From Hyphomicrobiales bacterium (GTDB taxonomy: Bacteria > Pseudomonadota > Alphaproteobacteria > Rhizobiales > Rhizobiaceae): a stretch of 64,000 nt of DNA. The position numbers and the translations under genes are program-made. The notes below the pieces were generated by a model, which had not been told where the DNA came from, ran no database searches, and saw nothing but the letters and a program-made list of their open reading frames with translations. Positions 48,740 to 60,906 of the stretch are shown here, piece after piece. Position 1 is the first letter of the stretch. Every line of letters begins with the position of its first letter. The DNA is taken from assembly GCA_900468535.1 (NCBI GenBank), contig UBTY01000027.1, positions 87,730 to 151,729 on the forward strand, read 5' to 3'.

Positions 48740-51146
48740 GCTGCCGCACGGCGTCCGCATAGGTTCCGGTCCGCCAATCATAGGCTCGCTGCCGCATCCA
48801 GGGACGATCGAGGCCGGTATAGGCTGCGCTGATCACCGGTGACCCCTGGTCATCAATGCGTATTTCCAGGGCGCCGGTTCGCCGAAGGCTATCGCCGGTA
48901 AACAAAAGCGATCCGGACCTGCACTGCGCAAGCCGAACCCGCGCGGGCGTTATCACGATATCTGCGACGTCGCATGCCGAGCCGAGATAGGCGAGATTGT
49001 CGACGACAACGACCAGATAGCCGCTCTTGAGCGTGACCGCGCACCACGCTGATTTTGCGCAGGAAAATTGCGTCGTTTCCGTCGATCGACGCATGAGATC
49101 GGTCGCCGCACGGCGCTCGTTCGCGGTCAGGACCACACGCTCGTGATCCCGCTTTCGTGGTGGCGGTGCGGCATCCGTGAGCATCAGCGGCGGCACTTGC
49201 GGCTCGATCGCCAGCGCCCGCTGCCATTGATTGAAGATGAACTCTCCAGGCTTTGCCTTGTTGGTCCCCAGCACGTCGTCGTCAACGACCGCGACCAGCG
49301 AGCCGTCATCCGATACGAGCAGCTCCGGCAAAGGCGATCCCGGTAGAAGCCTGAGGCAAGCGGTCGCGATGAGCATGACGGCAAAGCCGAGGTACTTGAG
49401 GCGCGTGAAAAGCAACGTCTGCAACAGGAACGCCAGAGAGGCAACGGCGAAGTACCATGCCGGAAGCCGGCCGATATCGACGGTGCCGCCCCAGCCCGAC
49501 ACCGTCTTGGCAATGTCGATGACGATATCCAGGCCGAAGCCCGCTATCTTCCAGGGCAGAACGTCAAGGCCGAGCGGCGTCAGCAGCATTGCGAGCATGC
49601 CCATCGGCATGACGACAAACGAGATAACCGGCATCGCCATCAGGTTCGCCGGCAGGCCATAGGCACTCAGGCGGTGAAAATGCTCGATCGAGAAGAGTGC
49701 GGTCGAGAAGCCGCCAATCATCGACGTCAGGGCAATGCCGGCGAAGAAGCGAAACACGAAGCCGATCGGTTTGAACATGGGGTGAACGAATAGCGCCTTG
49801 CCGGGCATTGTGCCGCTTATCCAGCCCACATATCCCGAAACCAGGGCCAGCGTGGCGGCAAACGACATCTGAAAGCTTGGTCCGAGCACTGCCGACGGCG
49901 ATGTCAGGATGATCAGCAGCGCAGAAAGCGCCACGTTACGGAGGCTGATCGAGGGACGGTCGAAGAGCGCCGCGACCAGCATGATCGCCATCATGATATA
50001 GGCTCGTTCGGCCGAGACCGCGAAGCCGGATATGAGATAGTAGGCCGTCAGTGCGGCCAACGCGCCGGCTGCGGCAATCTTCTTGGTCGGATAGGCCTGC
50101 GCGAAGGCCGGGAAAAGGCCGAAGACCGCTCGTAGGCCAATAAAGAAAATGCCGGCTGACAGCGCCATGTTCAGCCCGGAAATGGCGACAATATGGGCGA
50201 GCCCGGATTGACGCAACGCGTCGGTCGTCTCGTCCGAGATCGCTCGGCGCTCATCGGTGACAAGCGAGGCGGCAAAGGCACCGGTATCTCCGGGCAGGAT
50301 CGACCGAATGCGCTCCCCAATGCTGCTTCTCAGCCGATACAGACCTTCGATAACCGTGTCCGATGCCGAGCGCTGCGGCGACTGAATATCAGGAACGACT
50401 TCGACCGGCTCTCCATAGGCAAAGCCATTTGCGCCGACGCCAGCGAAATAGGCGTCGAACGCGAAATCGTTCAATCCGGGCAACGCCGGCCCGGCGGGCG
50501 GTGTGAAGCGGGCACGGACTTCTATCCAGCTACCGATCGGAATTGGCGCATCGCCACGCGCCAGCAGAGACACACGTTCTGGCATGCGCTTCAGCGCCGG
50601 TGACGCGGTTCGCTCCACCGCGAGAATATAGCGCCACCGGCCGTTGTCATCGCCCTCGCGGCGTTCGACTCGACCGGTCAGTGTGGTGGTCACGGCGGAG
50701 TCGAGAATGATGGTCCCTGCCCGCCATGTCTCGATCTGCGCTGCCAACATGCCGCCGACGCAAAGGAGACCGGCAAGGGCCGCGCGCCTCGGAAGCGGTC
50801 GACCGGCGCCTGCCGCGACAGACACTAGCGATAGAAAGGCGATCCATGCGCCTAGCCTGAACAATGAGGTGTCAGTGTCGAACTGGAACCAGGCAACGGC
50901 GCCAACGCCGGCGAGTACGGGCGCGCAAAGAAACAGCCGCCCGTGATCGAGTTCCGCGGCCAGGGCCAGCCTGCCGGCGGACCAGCGTCGGCCCGCCTGC
51001 CGGGCGATTTTTGACGGCCAGCGCGATGACGTTTGAGTGAGTGTCGGGAGTGCCGGAGGTGCGACCACGACCGGCGCAGGTGCGGACACGCCTGCTGTCG
51101 CAAGCGATACGCCCGAGTCGGCCTCGATCGTCTTCAACTCCGGCAT
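48693..51146 (-). CDS. comEC: ComEC/Rec2-family DNA uptake channel protein
   Basis: Large inner-membrane protein (817 aa) of the competence family that in transformable bacteria carries single-stranded DNA into the cytoplasm. An N-terminal DUF4131-like region with helices is followed by the competence core, with the landmark [19 protein letters not shown] and about ten more hydrophobic helices. A soluble C-terminal part (from about residue 610) resembles the MBL-like domain position, but I do not see its HxHxDH metal motif, so that domain may be degenerate. Start ATG 51146 follows AGGAA. Many rhizobia carry the gene without known competence. Confidence 0.9.
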   Translation of the reverse strand: MPELKTIEADSGVSLATAGVSAPAPVVVAPPALPTLTQTSSRWPSKIARQAGRRWSAGRLALAAELDHGRLFLCAPVLAGVGAVAWFQFDTDTSLFRLGAWIAFLSLVSVAAGAGRPLPRRAALAGLLCVGGMLAAQIETWRAGTIILDSAVTTTLTGRVERREGDDNGRWRYILAVERTASPALKRMPERVSLLARGDAPIPIGSWIEVRARFTPPAGPALPGLNDFAFDAYFAGVGANGFAYGEPVEVVPDIQSPQRSASDTVIEGLYRLRSSIGERIRSILPGDTGAFAASLVTDERRAISDETTDALRQSGLAHIVAISGLNMALSAGIFFIGLRAVFGLFPAFAQAYPTKKIAAAGALAALTAYYLISGFAVSAERAYIMMAIMLVAALFDRPSISLRNVALSALLIILTSPSAVLGPSFQMSFAATLALVSGYVGWISGTMPGKALFVHPMFKPIGFVFRFFAGIALTSMIGGFSTALFSIEHFHRLSAYGLPANLMAMPVISFVVMPMGMLAMLLTPLGLDVLPWKIAGFGLDIVIDIAKTVSGWGGTVDIGRLPAWYFAVASLAFLLQTLLFTRLKYLGFAVMLIATACLRLLPGSPLPELLVSDDGSLVAVVDDDVLGTNKAKPGEFIFNQWQRALAIEPQVPPLMLTDAAPPPRKRDHERVVLTANERRAATDLMRRSTETTQFSCAKSAWCAVTLKSGYLVVVVDNLAYLGSACDVADIVITPARVRLAQCRSGSLLFTGDSLRRTGALEIRIDDQGSPVISAAYTGLDRPWMRQRAYDWRTGTYADAVRQPSDTGGSARQAYPVP

Positions 51147-51347
51147 GCATTCCTGCCCGCAACGACCCCAATCTACAACCAGAATGCAAGCTATCAGGCC
51201 CTCAGGCAACAATAATCGATTGAATTAAAGAGAGAATTTCGAACACCGAAAAGCCAAGGATTATCATTAGCTTCCGCTATGCAAGAACGGCATCTCTGCG
51301 GTGCTTAAAAGTTGATACTGCGATGCACAAAATGGCATCACGGTAAC

Positions 51348-51374
51348 TTGGCATTAGGCCCGCGATCATATAGC
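51348..51374 (+). promoter_or_regulatory. Candidate gltA promoter
   Basis: TTGGCA (51348-51353) and TATAGC (51369-51374) are separated by 15 bases, about 65 bases before the gltA start. A shorter than ideal spacer lowers confidence. Confidence 0.35.
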
Positions 51375-51439
51375 TATCGTCAACGACGCTTAACCCTATG
51401 GCGCTTTTATGGCGCCACCCGCCAGTTTGGAGGATCAGA

Positions 51440-52729
<1,290 letters not shown>

Positions 52730-52750
52730 GCCGCAACCGCTACAATATGA

Positions 52751-52782
52751 AAAGCCCGGTCAGAAATGACCGGGCTTTTTCT
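52751..52782 (+). terminator. Shared bidirectional terminator of gltA and lpxB
   Basis: AAAGCCCGGTCA (52751-52762) pairs perfectly over 12 bp with TGACCGGGCTTT (52767-52778), closed by a GAAA loop. A T run follows on the plus strand (to 52780) and a T-rich run also follows on the minus strand. The lpxB stop codon (52760-52762) is inside the stem. Confidence 0.93.
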
Positions 52783-53941
52783 TTTGGAGGACATCAAGCA
52801 CGATTTCAGCGGCGTGCTCTCCGGGTGGCTTCTCGGTGCGCATGCGCTCCCACACGAGGTCATAGCCCTCGACCATCGCGCGGCGCGGCAGGGTATCGAC
52901 AGAGAGCTTCTCCATCCAGCGCGCCAGGCTCGCTCCGCGAACGACCTCGTTGATGTATTCGGGCACGACGGCATAGTCGGCGATGAGATTGGGAATGGCC
53001 CCCGTCCACGTCTTGATACGGCTTGTCATCAGCTTGATGATCCAGTCGGTCTGGTAAGTCGATACGCATGGAACGCCTGTCAATGCCAGTTCGAGAATGA
53101 CGGTGCCAGATGCCGCCATTGCAGCGTCGGCCTCCGCAAATGCCCGCCACTTTGCGTCAGCTCCGACCGCAAGATCCGGTTTCACCGTCCAGCCCGCCAT
53201 CATTTCGCGTATCATTGCCTCGCGGCGAGCCAGGGTCGGCAACACGAAGCGCAGATTTGCGTTGCGACCTGAGAGTTCCTGAACTGCTTCGCCAAAATGC
53301 GGGAGCAGCTTGGCGATCTCCGAGCCACGCGATCCGGGCAGAAGCATAATCGTCCGGAGATCCGTCGTCTGGCGTGGCTTGGTCTCGGCACGCAATTTGC
53401 GCGCCGCGAGCAGGGCCGGATCCGCCGTCAGCCGGTGTCCGACATAGGTCGTCGGCGGACCGCCGAGTTTTTTCATGATCTCGGGTTCGAACGGCAAGAC
53501 GGCGAGGACGTGGTCGACGTAACCAAGCATCTTCTGGGCGCGGTATTCCTTCCACGCCCAAACGCTCGGACAAACATAGTTCACCACAGGGCAATCCGGC
53601 AGCGACGCCCGGACGCGCTTGGCAACGCGATGGGTGAAATCCGGGCTATCGACGATAATGAGGACATCAGGCTTTGCCGCAATCACGGCTGCAGCGGTCT
53701 GCCTGATGCGACGAACCAGCTTCGGCAGCTTCGCGATAACCTGCGTAATCCCCATGATCGACAGCTCGGAGAAATCGAACAGCGATCGCAAGCCCTGATC
53801 TTCCAGAGCCTCTCCGCCCACGCCAATCAGTTCGATTGGACCGGCATATCGCTCTTTCAGGGCAGCAACGAGATCCGCAGCAAGAAGGTCACCCGAAACC
53901 TCGCCGGCTATGATCGCGACCTTCAGAGTTTCCTTGCTCAT
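52760..53941 (-). CDS. lpxB: Lipid-A-disaccharide synthase
   Basis: Peripheral membrane glycosyltransferase (393 aa, GT19) joining UDP-2,3-diacylglucosamine and lipid X into the lipid A disaccharide. The N-terminal AIIAGEVSGDLLAADL, the PSVWAWKEYRA segment and the LLPGSRGSEI motif are diagnostic. The final codons (KKPGHF) lie inside the gltA/lpxB terminator stem. It overlaps the upstream lpxI by 4 bases (ATGA). Confidence 0.97.
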   Translation of the reverse strand: MSKETLKVAIIAGEVSGDLLAADLVAALKERYAGPIELIGVGGEALEDQGLRSLFDFSELSIMGITQVIAKLPKLVRRIRQTAAAVIAAKPDVLIIVDSPDFTHRVAKRVRASLPDCPVVNYVCPSVWAWKEYRAQKMLGYVDHVLAVLPFEPEIMKKLGGPPTTYVGHRLTADPALLAARKLRAETKPRQTTDLRTIMLLPGSRGSEIAKLLPHFGEAVQELSGRNANLRFVLPTLARREAMIREMMAGWTVKPDLAVGADAKWRAFAEADAAMAASGTVILELALTGVPCVSTYQTDWIIKLMTSRIKTWTGAIPNLIADYAVVPEYINEVVRGASLARWMEKLSVDTLPRRAMVEGYDLVWERMRTEKPPGEHAAEIVLDVLQKKKPGHF

Positions 53942-54819
53942 TCCAATCCCCAGGATGGCAGGCCGCGATCTATACCGCAGACAAACAGGCCGGCATCATT
54001 CGCCGCCTTGATGACGGCGTCTCGTTCCAACACGAGCGCACGGCCAGCCTCTACTGCAACGCCGGCGAGCCCGGCCCTGCTTGCATTCTCGACCGTGGAA
54101 ATTCCCATCGACGGCAAGTCGGCGCGAATGTCCTGCTGCGGCTTGCAGAGCTTTACGAGCACGCCCTTGCGACGCGCTGAAATTCTTCCGGCAGCCCGCA
54201 GACCCGCAACACGCTCGAGCATGCTATCGGTGCCCTCGACGCCCTCAAGCGCCACAATCCGTCCACCGACGGCAACGGCACCCTGACCCACATCAAGGCG
54301 ACCAAGCGCATCGGCCGCCTCTCCCGCCTTGGCAATGTCTCTGAGATCATCCGCATTCGGCACGACCGAACCCAAAGGCCCGACCGTCGCCAGCAGATCC
54401 GGCGCGATTTCCTGAGCGCCGACGACACGGCGGCCATTCACTTCGATCAGCTCGATCACCATGCGAAGAACGGTATCGTCGCCACCGGACAGAAGCGTCC
54501 GAACTACTCCGGGAATTTTCGCCAGCGTTCTCCAGGTCGGGCGAACCTCGCGCCAATCAGGGCGACGCTTCACCCCTCCGGACATCACCACACGGTCTAC
54601 GGCGTTCGTGTCCAGGAGACGGGCCAGCGCGGCAAAATCACCGACGCCGATCATCGCATGGTCGAAGTCCTGCCAAGAACGGTCGGCCTCGTTCTTCAGC
54701 GCGATGATGAAGGGATTTTCGCCGGCAACACGCGCGGCGTCGGCGACGTAGGATGGAAGAAGGCCGCTGCCCGCGATAATCGCGAGCCGCCCTTTCGTCG
54801 CGTCACCGGCCGGAGACAA
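53938..54819 (-). CDS. lpxI: UDP-2,3-diacylglucosamine diphosphatase LpxI
   Basis: Cytoplasmic hydrolase (293 aa, formerly DUF1009) that releases UMP from UDP-2,3-diacylglucosamine, forming lipid X. It replaces LpxH in alphaproteobacteria. Characteristic segments are LAIIAGSGLLPSYVADAAR, the VMSGGVKRRPDW region and the C-terminal DLPSMGISTVENASRAGLAG. It starts at TTG 54819 with GGGGTGA upstream, 3 bases after the lpxA stop. It lies between lpxA and lpxB, its usual place. Confidence 0.95.
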   Translation of the reverse strand: MSPAGDATKGRLAIIAGSGLLPSYVADAARVAGENPFIIALKNEADRSWQDFDHAMIGVGDFAALARLLDTNAVDRVVMSGGVKRRPDWREVRPTWRTLAKIPGVVRTLLSGGDDTVLRMVIELIEVNGRRVVGAQEIAPDLLATVGPLGSVVPNADDLRDIAKAGEAADALGRLDVGQGAVAVGGRIVALEGVEGTDSMLERVAGLRAAGRISARRKGVLVKLCKPQQDIRADLPSMGISTVENASRAGLAGVAVEAGRALVLERDAVIKAANDAGLFVCGIDRGLPSWGLE

Positions 54820-54822
54820 GGA

Positions 54823-55641
54823 TCACCCCTTCGCGCCTCGGGTCGGCGAAGAAAGAGCGCGATCACTCTCCGCTGCAATGAAATCGAGGATATGCATGAC
54901 CTGTTCGCAGTCAGCATATTCCTCGCGGATCGCCGCTGCATTGTCACGTGCAGATCCGCCGCCTTCGAAGATCGCCTTGTAAGCGCGACGGACGACGTGG
55001 ATAGTAGCGCGGTCAACGCCGGCACGCGTCATGCCGACGACATTGAGGCCGCCAAGCAAACCCGGATTTCCGTTCAACATACCATAGGGAATGACATCGT
55101 AGCTCACGGCCGAGAGACCGCCGACGAACGCCTGACGGCCAACACGCGTGAACTGATGAACAGCCGACCCGCCACCCAAGATCACGCGATCCTCGATAAC
55201 GACGTGTCCAGCCAGCATCACGTTGTTCGACATGATGACGTGATTGCCGACACGGCAATCATGGGCCACGTGCGAATTCGCCAGGAAAAGATTGTTATTT
55301 CCGACAATCGTCTTGCCACCGAAATCGGCCGTGCCGGTGTTCATGGTGACACCTTCGCGGATGGTGCAATTATCACCGACCGAAAGCGTGGTTTCCTCGC
55401 CGCCGTGATGGACACTTTGCGGATCGCCGCCGATTACAGCCATCGGGAAAATACGTGTTCCCTTGCCGATCGTCGTGCGTCCAGTCACAACCGCGTGCGC
55501 CAAGAGTTCGACATTGTCGCCGAGCACGACATGCGGCCCGACATGGCAAAAAGGACCAATCTTGACATTCTCGCCGATAACCGCGCCATCTTCGACGACC
55601 GCCATCGGGTGGATGCTGGCGCTGGTTGCGATCATGCTCAT
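54823..55641 (-). CDS. lpxA: Acyl-ACP--UDP-N-acetylglucosamine O-acyltransferase
   Basis: Trimeric left-handed beta-helix enzyme (272 aa) for the first committed step of lipid A synthesis. Hexapeptide repeats (for example [20 protein letters not shown]) run through residues 10-190, and the C-terminal helical domain follows. The catalytic histidine lies in [14 protein letters not shown] 55641 overlaps the fabZ stop by 4 bases, with AAGGA upstream; a second ATG at 55635 is possible. Confidence 0.97.
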   Translation of the reverse strand: MSMIATSASIHPMAVVEDGAVIGENVKIGPFCHVGPHVVLGDNVELLAHAVVTGRTTIGKGTRIFPMAVIGGDPQSVHHGGEETTLSVGDNCTIREGVTMNTGTADFGGKTIVGNNNLFLANSHVAHDCRVGNHVIMSNNVMLAGHVVIEDRVILGGGSAVHQFTRVGRQAFVGGLSAVSYDVIPYGMLNGNPGLLGGLNVVGMTRAGVDRATIHVVRRAYKAIFEGGGSARDNAAAIREEYADCEQVMHILDFIAAESDRALSSPTRGAKG

Positions 55642-56105
55642 GCTTTTTCCTTGCGGACGATCATGGCGCCGATATCGGCCTCGGCAACGAGTGCGCCGTC
55701 CACCTTGGCGTCGCAATGGAACTTCCAGATGTTGCCGCGCTGCTTCTGCTTCTTGACATGATACTCGACGCGGTCGCCGGGCACTACGGGCTTTCTGAAG
55801 CGCGCGTTGTCGATCGTCATGAAGTAGACGAGATTGCCGCCCTCGCCTTCCTTCTTCGCACAGATCGCACCAGCCGTCTGGGCCATGCCTTCGACCAGGA
55901 GAACGCCCGGCATAATCGGAGACTCCGGGAAGTGCCCCGTGAAATGCGGCTCGCTCGCGGTCACGTTCTTGATGCCGATGGCGGAATCGTCACCGTCGAT
56001 CTCGATGATCTTGTCGACCAGCAAGAACGGATAACGATGCGGCAGCAACTTCATGATCTCCATGATATCTGCCGAAGAAAGCTGCTTCGTGACTTGCTCA
56101 GTCAT
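55638..56105 (-). CDS. fabZ: 3-hydroxyacyl-ACP dehydratase FabZ
   Basis: Hot-dog fold dehydratase (155 aa) of fatty-acid elongation. The family start [13 protein letters not shown] and the active-site loop [20 protein letters not shown] contain catalytic H58 and E72. The gene is interleaved between lpxD and lpxA, the classic arrangement that balances fatty acid and lipid A synthesis. It overlaps lpxD by 8 bases and lpxA by 4. The start ATG 56105 matches the family. Confidence 0.97.
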   Translation of the reverse strand: MTEQVTKQLSSADIMEIMKLLPHRYPFLLVDKIIEIDGDDSAIGIKNVTASEPHFTGHFPESPIMPGVLLVEGMAQTAGAICAKKEGEGGNLVYFMTIDNARFRKPVVPGDRVEYHVKKQKQRGNIWKFHCDAKVDGALVAEADIGAMIVRKEKA

Positions 56106-57159
56106 TCTTTTCTCCCGGTTTCTTGGCGCCAGTCGCACGCGTCATAATCGTTGCGACCTCGCGCAGAAAATCGTTGATCGGGCGCGCTGGCAAGCCGCCG
56201 TAACGCTCTCCCGCTGGAATACTGCCAATAACACCGCTCTTGGCGGCGATCTGAACGCCGGCGCCGATCGTGATGTGGCCGTTGATTCCCGTCTGGCCAC
56301 CGATCTGCACCCCGTCTTCCACGACAGTGCTGCCGGCGATGCCGACCTGAGACACGATCGCACAGTGGCGCCCAATACGCACATTGTGGCCGATCTGTAC
56401 CTGGTTATCGATCTTCGTGCCCTCGCCGATGACCGTATCATCCATCGTGCCACGATCAATCGTGGTGTTTGCACCGATCTCGACGTGATCCTGAATGATG
56501 ACACGACCGATCTGGACGATCTTGATCATTCCGCGCGACCCCGGTGCATAGCCGAAGCCATCCTGGCCGATACGCGCGCCATTGTGAATGATCACGCCAT
56601 TTCCGACGAGCGCACAGAGCACGCTGCTACCGGCGGCGATCGAGCAGTTGCGGCCGATCTTTACGCCGGGACCGATGATGGCGCCGGCGCCGATCCTCGT
56701 TCCTTCGCCAATCTCGGCATCGGCTCCGACCACGGCGAATGGCTCGACAGCGACATTCTTTTCCAGCTTCGCGGTCGGATCGATCGCAGCGCGATCGGAC
56801 ATGCCAGCCGGTTGCGAGAGTGCCGGCAACGGCTGCAACGCCTTCGGGTACAGAAAGCCGCCAGCCATTGCGAACGCCGCGTGGGCATTCTTCGAGACCA
56901 GAACGGCAATATGAGACGGCACGATCGATTGCAGGCCCGCGCTGCAGATCACAGCGGAGGCCTGGCAGGATGCGAGTTCATCCTTGCTCTTCTTGGAAAT
57001 AACATAGCAAACGTCCCCCTCCTTCGCCCGACTCACCGGAGCGACGGAGTGGATAACGATGTCTGCGTTTTTGGGGTCAGCAAGTTCTGCCCCAAGATAC
57101 TGCGCCAGCTCCGAAAGCTTCACGCCATCATGGGGCAGAAAAAAACAGGTTTGCTCCAT
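56098..57159 (-). CDS. lpxD: UDP-3-O-acylglucosamine N-acyltransferase
   Basis: Left-handed beta-helix acyltransferase (353 aa) adding the amide-linked hydroxy fatty acid in lipid A synthesis. The N-terminal uridine-binding domain (1-100) is followed by hexapeptide repeats (from about residue 105) and a C-terminal helix. The catalytic histidine is in [19 protein letters not shown] repeat sequence. ATG 57159 has GGAG nine bases upstream; the in-frame TTG at 57165 is too close to that site. It follows bamA by 50 bases. Confidence 0.96.
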   Translation of the reverse strand: MEQTCFFLPHDGVKLSELAQYLGAELADPKNADIVIHSVAPVSRAKEGDVCYVISKKSKDELASCQASAVICSAGLQSIVPSHIAVLVSKNAHAAFAMAGGFLYPKALQPLPALSQPAGMSDRAAIDPTAKLEKNVAVEPFAVVGADAEIGEGTRIGAGAIIGPGVKIGRNCSIAAGSSVLCALVGNGVIIHNGARIGQDGFGYAPGSRGMIKIVQIGRVIIQDHVEIGANTTIDRGTMDDTVIGEGTKIDNQVQIGHNVRIGRHCAIVSQVGIAGSTVVEDGVQIGGQTGINGHITIGAGVQIAAKSGVIGSIPAGERYGGLPARPINDFLREVATIMTRATGAKKPGEKND

Positions 57160-57209
57160 CGGCAAATCTCCAGAACGGAATTCGACGTTACGGTTCCGGA
57201 CTGCCGATA

Positions 57210-59549
57210 TCAGAATTGGTTGTTGATGCCAAACTTGAAGTGCTGAACCTTGTCGTAGTCTTCCTTCAGGACCGGGAAGGCGTAGTCGACGCGGAGTGCA
57301 CCGAACGGCGAATTCCAGACCAGACCGACACCGACGGATGCACGCAGGGATGCGTCTTCACCGTTGACGTATTCACCACCACCGACGCTGACCTTGTTGC
57401 CAAAGAGCGTGCCGGCATCCGCGAAGACGGCACCGCGAAGACCGAAGTCACGCGGAACTGCAGGCAGCGGGAACGTCGCTTCAGCGGAAACCGTGAAGTA
57501 CGTCGTGCCACCGAGCGGATCATCCGGACCGCCGCCAACGCGAGGGCCGATACCCTTGTTCTCGAAGCCGCGGATATCGCCGTTCGTCAACGTGAACTGG
57601 TCGAAGACGTGAAGATTGTCACCGAAGCCTACAACGTAGCCCGCCGAACCTGCGACCGAGCCGATGATGTCGGCGTCGTCAGCCAGCAGATGGTAGTAAC
57701 GAGCCTTGCCGTAGATCTTGTAGAACTGCGAGTCGCCACCAAGACCGGCAATTTCCTGCGTGGCGCTGGCATAGATACCTTCGCGCGGCAGAATCATATC
57801 GTCCAGCGTGTTGTAGGTAAGCGTCTGGGAAACAGACGACTTCACCCACGGGCTGTTGTTGACGAGATCCTGGTACGGCGTCGACAGATCAGACAGCGAT
57901 CCCGACGGATCGTACTTCATCTGCTTATAGTTGTAGCGGAAGGTCGTCGCCAGATCTTCCGTGATCGGCGCCGTTGCACGCAGTACGACGTTGTTTTCTT
58001 CGTAGTCGTAGTTGTCGTTGCTCGACGTTTCGCTGTGGTTGATGTCGAAACCGACAGCCAGGCGATAACCAAGGAAGTAAGGCTCGGTGAAGTTCAAGCC
58101 GTAAGTGCGCGAGCCTTCTTCGCCGCCACCTGCGGTGACCTTGATGTACTGACCGCGACCCAGGAAGTTCTTTTCTTCGATCGATGCTTCGAGCAGAAGA
58201 CCGTCGCCGCCGGCAGCATAGCCTGCGCCGATACCGAACGAACCGGTTGCCTGGTCCTGCACGTCGACAACGACGACAACGCGGTCCGGCGAGCTACCAG
58301 GCTGGGTCGAGATATTGACCGACGAGAAGTAGCCGAGAGCCTCGAGGCGACGCTTCGCCTTGGTGATCATCTGCTGATTGAAGGCGTCGCCTTCGCTCAT
58401 GTCGAATTCGCGACGGATGACGTAGTCGCGCGTGCGGCTGTTACCGCGAATTTCGATGCGCTCGACGTAGGCGCGCTCGCCCTGGTCGACCAGATATTCA
58501 ACACCGATCGTGTTGTTGTTCAGATCGCGGTTGCCGCGCGGCGTGACGCGAGCGAACGGATAGCCTGCGGAAGCAACCTGATCCGAGATAGCCTCGATCG
58601 ACTTCTGAACTTCCTTGGCGTTGTAGACGTCGCCTTCGTGCGTGCGGACAAGGCCCTGCAGCTGAGCGCCGTCGATGCCCTGAACCGTCGACTGAACCGT
58701 GACGGCGCCGAAGTCGTAACGCGGACCTTCTTCGATGTTGAAGGTCAGGGTGTACTTGTTCGTGGCTTCGTCGAAGGCAGCATCCGATGACACGATGCGG
58801 AAGTCCGCATAGCCGCGGTTGTAATAGAACTGGCGCAGCGCTTCTTCATCGGCGTGCAGCTTGTCTTCGCTGTAGACGTCCTTGCGGGTCAGGAACGACA
58901 GGAAGTTGGAGCGCTTCGTGTTGATGACGGAAGCCAGGCGGCCAGAGCTGTAGGCGCTGTTGCCGACGAAATTGATGGCAGCGATCTTGGTGCGGTCGCC
59001 TTCGTTGACGACATAAGCCAGGTTGACGCGACCTTCGCCGAGCGGAACGACCTGGGTCGTCACTTCGACTTCGCTACGACCGGTCGCGGCATAAGCGTCC
59101 TTGATGGCCTGAATGTCGGCCTGAACCTGCGCTTCGCTGTATGGGCCGGCAGCGTGCGTCTTGACGACGGCAGCGAGCTTGTCGTCCTTGATCTTGCGGT
59201 TGCCGTTGAAGACGACCTGGTTGACCAGCTGCGCTTCCTGCACGGTAACGACTAGCGTCCCGCCGGAAACGGAGATCTTCACATCCGAAAAGTATCCGGT
59301 GTCATAGAGCTGCTTGACCGAGTCGTCGATGTCGGTGTTCGAGAAGCTTTTGCCGGGCGTGATCGTCAGGTTCGAGCGCACGGCTTCGGCGCCAACACGG
59401 CTCGCTCCGCGCACATCGACACGCTGAATGACGGCGGCCTCAGCTGAAGTAGCCGAGACGAAAACTGTTGTACCTGCCCCCGAAGCAACAACACCAGCAG
59501 ACAGCGCAACCGCCGATACTGCGTTCAAAAATCTTGAACCAGCCTTCAT
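57210..59549 (-). CDS. bamA: Outer membrane protein assembly factor BamA
   Basis: Essential outer-membrane protein (779 aa; 782 if the ATG at 59558 is used) folding beta-barrel proteins. A signal peptide with cleavage near SAEA (about residue 38) is followed by POTRA domains (about 45-420) with [12 protein letters not shown], [11 protein letters not shown] and [20 protein letters not shown] starts, and a C-terminal 16-stranded barrel ending GINNQF with the terminal aromatic. The conserved VRGF-like motif appears as [13 protein letters not shown]. It is transcribed after rseP and before lpxD, linking barrel assembly and lipid A synthesis. Confidence 0.96.
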   Translation of the reverse strand: MKAGSRFLNAVSAVALSAGVVASGAGTTVFVSATSAEAAVIQRVDVRGASRVGAEAVRSNLTITPGKSFSNTDIDDSVKQLYDTGYFSDVKISVSGGTLVVTVQEAQLVNQVVFNGNRKIKDDKLAAVVKTHAAGPYSEAQVQADIQAIKDAYAATGRSEVEVTTQVVPLGEGRVNLAYVVNEGDRTKIAAINFVGNSAYSSGRLASVINTKRSNFLSFLTRKDVYSEDKLHADEEALRQFYYNRGYADFRIVSSDAAFDEATNKYTLTFNIEEGPRYDFGAVTVQSTVQGIDGAQLQGLVRTHEGDVYNAKEVQKSIEAISDQVASAGYPFARVTPRGNRDLNNNTIGVEYLVDQGERAYVERIEIRGNSRTRDYVIRREFDMSEGDAFNQQMITKAKRRLEALGYFSSVNISTQPGSSPDRVVVVVDVQDQATGSFGIGAGYAAGGDGLLLEASIEEKNFLGRGQYIKVTAGGGEEGSRTYGLNFTEPYFLGYRLAVGFDINHSETSSNDNYDYEENNVVLRATAPITEDLATTFRYNYKQMKYDPSGSLSDLSTPYQDLVNNSPWVKSSVSQTLTYNTLDDMILPREGIYASATQEIAGLGGDSQFYKIYGKARYYHLLADDADIIGSVAGSAGYVVGFGDNLHVFDQFTLTNGDIRGFENKGIGPRVGGGPDDPLGGTTYFTVSAEATFPLPAVPRDFGLRGAVFADAGTLFGNKVSVGGGEYVNGEDASLRASVGVGLVWNSPFGALRVDYAFPVLKEDYDKVQHFKFGINNQF

Positions 59550-59744
59550 TTCACCCATTACCTTTGTTTCTCGTCCCCGGCGTCAGGCGTCCCCCGATTC
59601 CGGCCACGTGTGTCGTTTTACCCGCTTTTGACATACAAGCAAGGTAGCAAGTTAATTTCTGTTTACTTCATTTCGAAGCGTGACGCATTCGCCACTACAG
59701 CTTTGAAACATCGTAAATAAACGGTAATTTTTCCTCGCCGCCAG

Positions 59745-60878
59745 CTATCCAATCAAAGCGCTTATATCGTTCCAGGTAGCAAAAACCATCAGGCCGAGAA
59801 CCATGGCCAGTCCGATGCGAAACGCAATCTCCTGAGCCGACGAACCCAACGGTTTTCCCCTCACCGCTTCAATCGCATAAAACATCAGGTGGCCGCCATC
59901 AAGTACCGGAACCGGCATCAGATTGAGCAAACCGATGGAAACTGACAGAACAGCAGCCAGCTGAAGCAAAGCTGCAACGCCCAGGGTCGCCATCTGGCCT
60001 GATGCCTGGGCGACGCGGATAGGCCCACCGAGTTGGTCGGGCTTCATGTAACCGGAAACAAGGTTGCCGATATATTTGAAGGTGCCGGTCACGATATGCC
60101 AGGTCTGGATCGTGCCTTCCTTCAGTGCGCCAAGCGGCGTGTAGGTCTGCTGCCGGAAGTGGCCAACCTCCTGGTTGGTGACGATGCCGATCAGGCCGAT
60201 CTCGATCTTGTTGCCGAACTGATCCGTCATGTCGGTGCGAACTGGCACCATCGGCACATCAAGCTTTTCACCATTGCGTTCGACCGTCACCACGATCTTT
60301 TGCTCCGGACGAATACTGACATAGCGCCGGACGTCATCGAAGGTTTCGACTTTTCCGCCGTCGATGGAAACAAGCAGGTCACCGGGCATTATGCCGGCCA
60401 CAGCGGCAGCACTACCGGGCTTTACCTCGGCAACAACAGGATCGGCGACCGAGCGGCCATAGATCGAGAACAGGACCGCGAAGATGGCGATCGCGAGAAT
60501 GAAGTTTGCGATCGGCCCCGCTGCTACGGTCGCAGCGCGCTTCCAAAGTTTGGCGCCGGCGAAGGACGCAGCGCGCTCCTCATCCGACATTGCGGCAAGC
60601 TTTTCTTCGTCAGGTTTGCTGGAGGCATCCTCGTCGCCAAAGAATCGGACGTAGCCACCGAGCGGTATCGCCGACAGCTTCCAGCGCGTCCCATGGCGGT
60701 CGGTGAAGCCGATCAGTTCAGGGCCGAAGCCGATCGAAAAGGCCAGGATGCGAATTCCGCTCCAGCGACCAACGAGGTAGTGTCCCATCTCGTGCACGAA
60801 GACGAGCAATGACAACACAAGGACGAACGGGACGATGTAACCCGTCAAAAACCCCAGTATTCCGGTCAAGCCAAGCAT
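59745..60878 (-). CDS. rseP: Site-2 intramembrane protease RseP
   Basis: Zinc metalloprotease (377 aa) cleaving anti-sigma factors and leftover signal peptides within the inner membrane. The HEMGH zinc motif is at residues 29-33 of the first helix; the third zinc-site element is PVPVLDGGHL near 325. One PDZ domain (about 125-200) follows the first membrane part, with GPIANFILAIAIF; E. coli RseP has two PDZ domains, so this is the shorter form. Start ATG 60878 follows GGAAAG. It lies 186 bases upstream of bamA. Confidence 0.95.
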   Translation of the reverse strand: MLGLTGILGFLTGYIVPFVLVLSLLVFVHEMGHYLVGRWSGIRILAFSIGFGPELIGFTDRHGTRWKLSAIPLGGYVRFFGDEDASSKPDEEKLAAMSDEERAASFAGAKLWKRAATVAAGPIANFILAIAIFAVLFSIYGRSVADPVVAEVKPGSAAAVAGIMPGDLLVSIDGGKVETFDDVRRYVSIRPEQKIVVTVERNGEKLDVPMVPVRTDMTDQFGNKIEIGLIGIVTNQEVGHFRQQTYTPLGALKEGTIQTWHIVTGTFKYIGNLVSGYMKPDQLGGPIRVAQASGQMATLGVAALLQLAAVLSVSIGLLNLMPVPVLDGGHLMFYAIEAVRGKPLGSSAQEIAFRIGLAMVLGLMVFATWNDISALIG

Positions 60879-60906
60879 CAGATCTTTCCGCCAGCCTTTA
60901 CAGACA

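Noticed and set aside
57216..58790. 524-codon plus-strand open frame
   Set aside because: Antisense to bamA; low-complexity Val/Asp/Arg-rich translation with no family features.
59652..59666. CtrA-like site TTAA-N7-TTAC upstream of bamA
   Set aside because: One mismatch to TTAA-N7-TTAA in an AT-rich gap; such matches are common by chance and there is no supporting second site.
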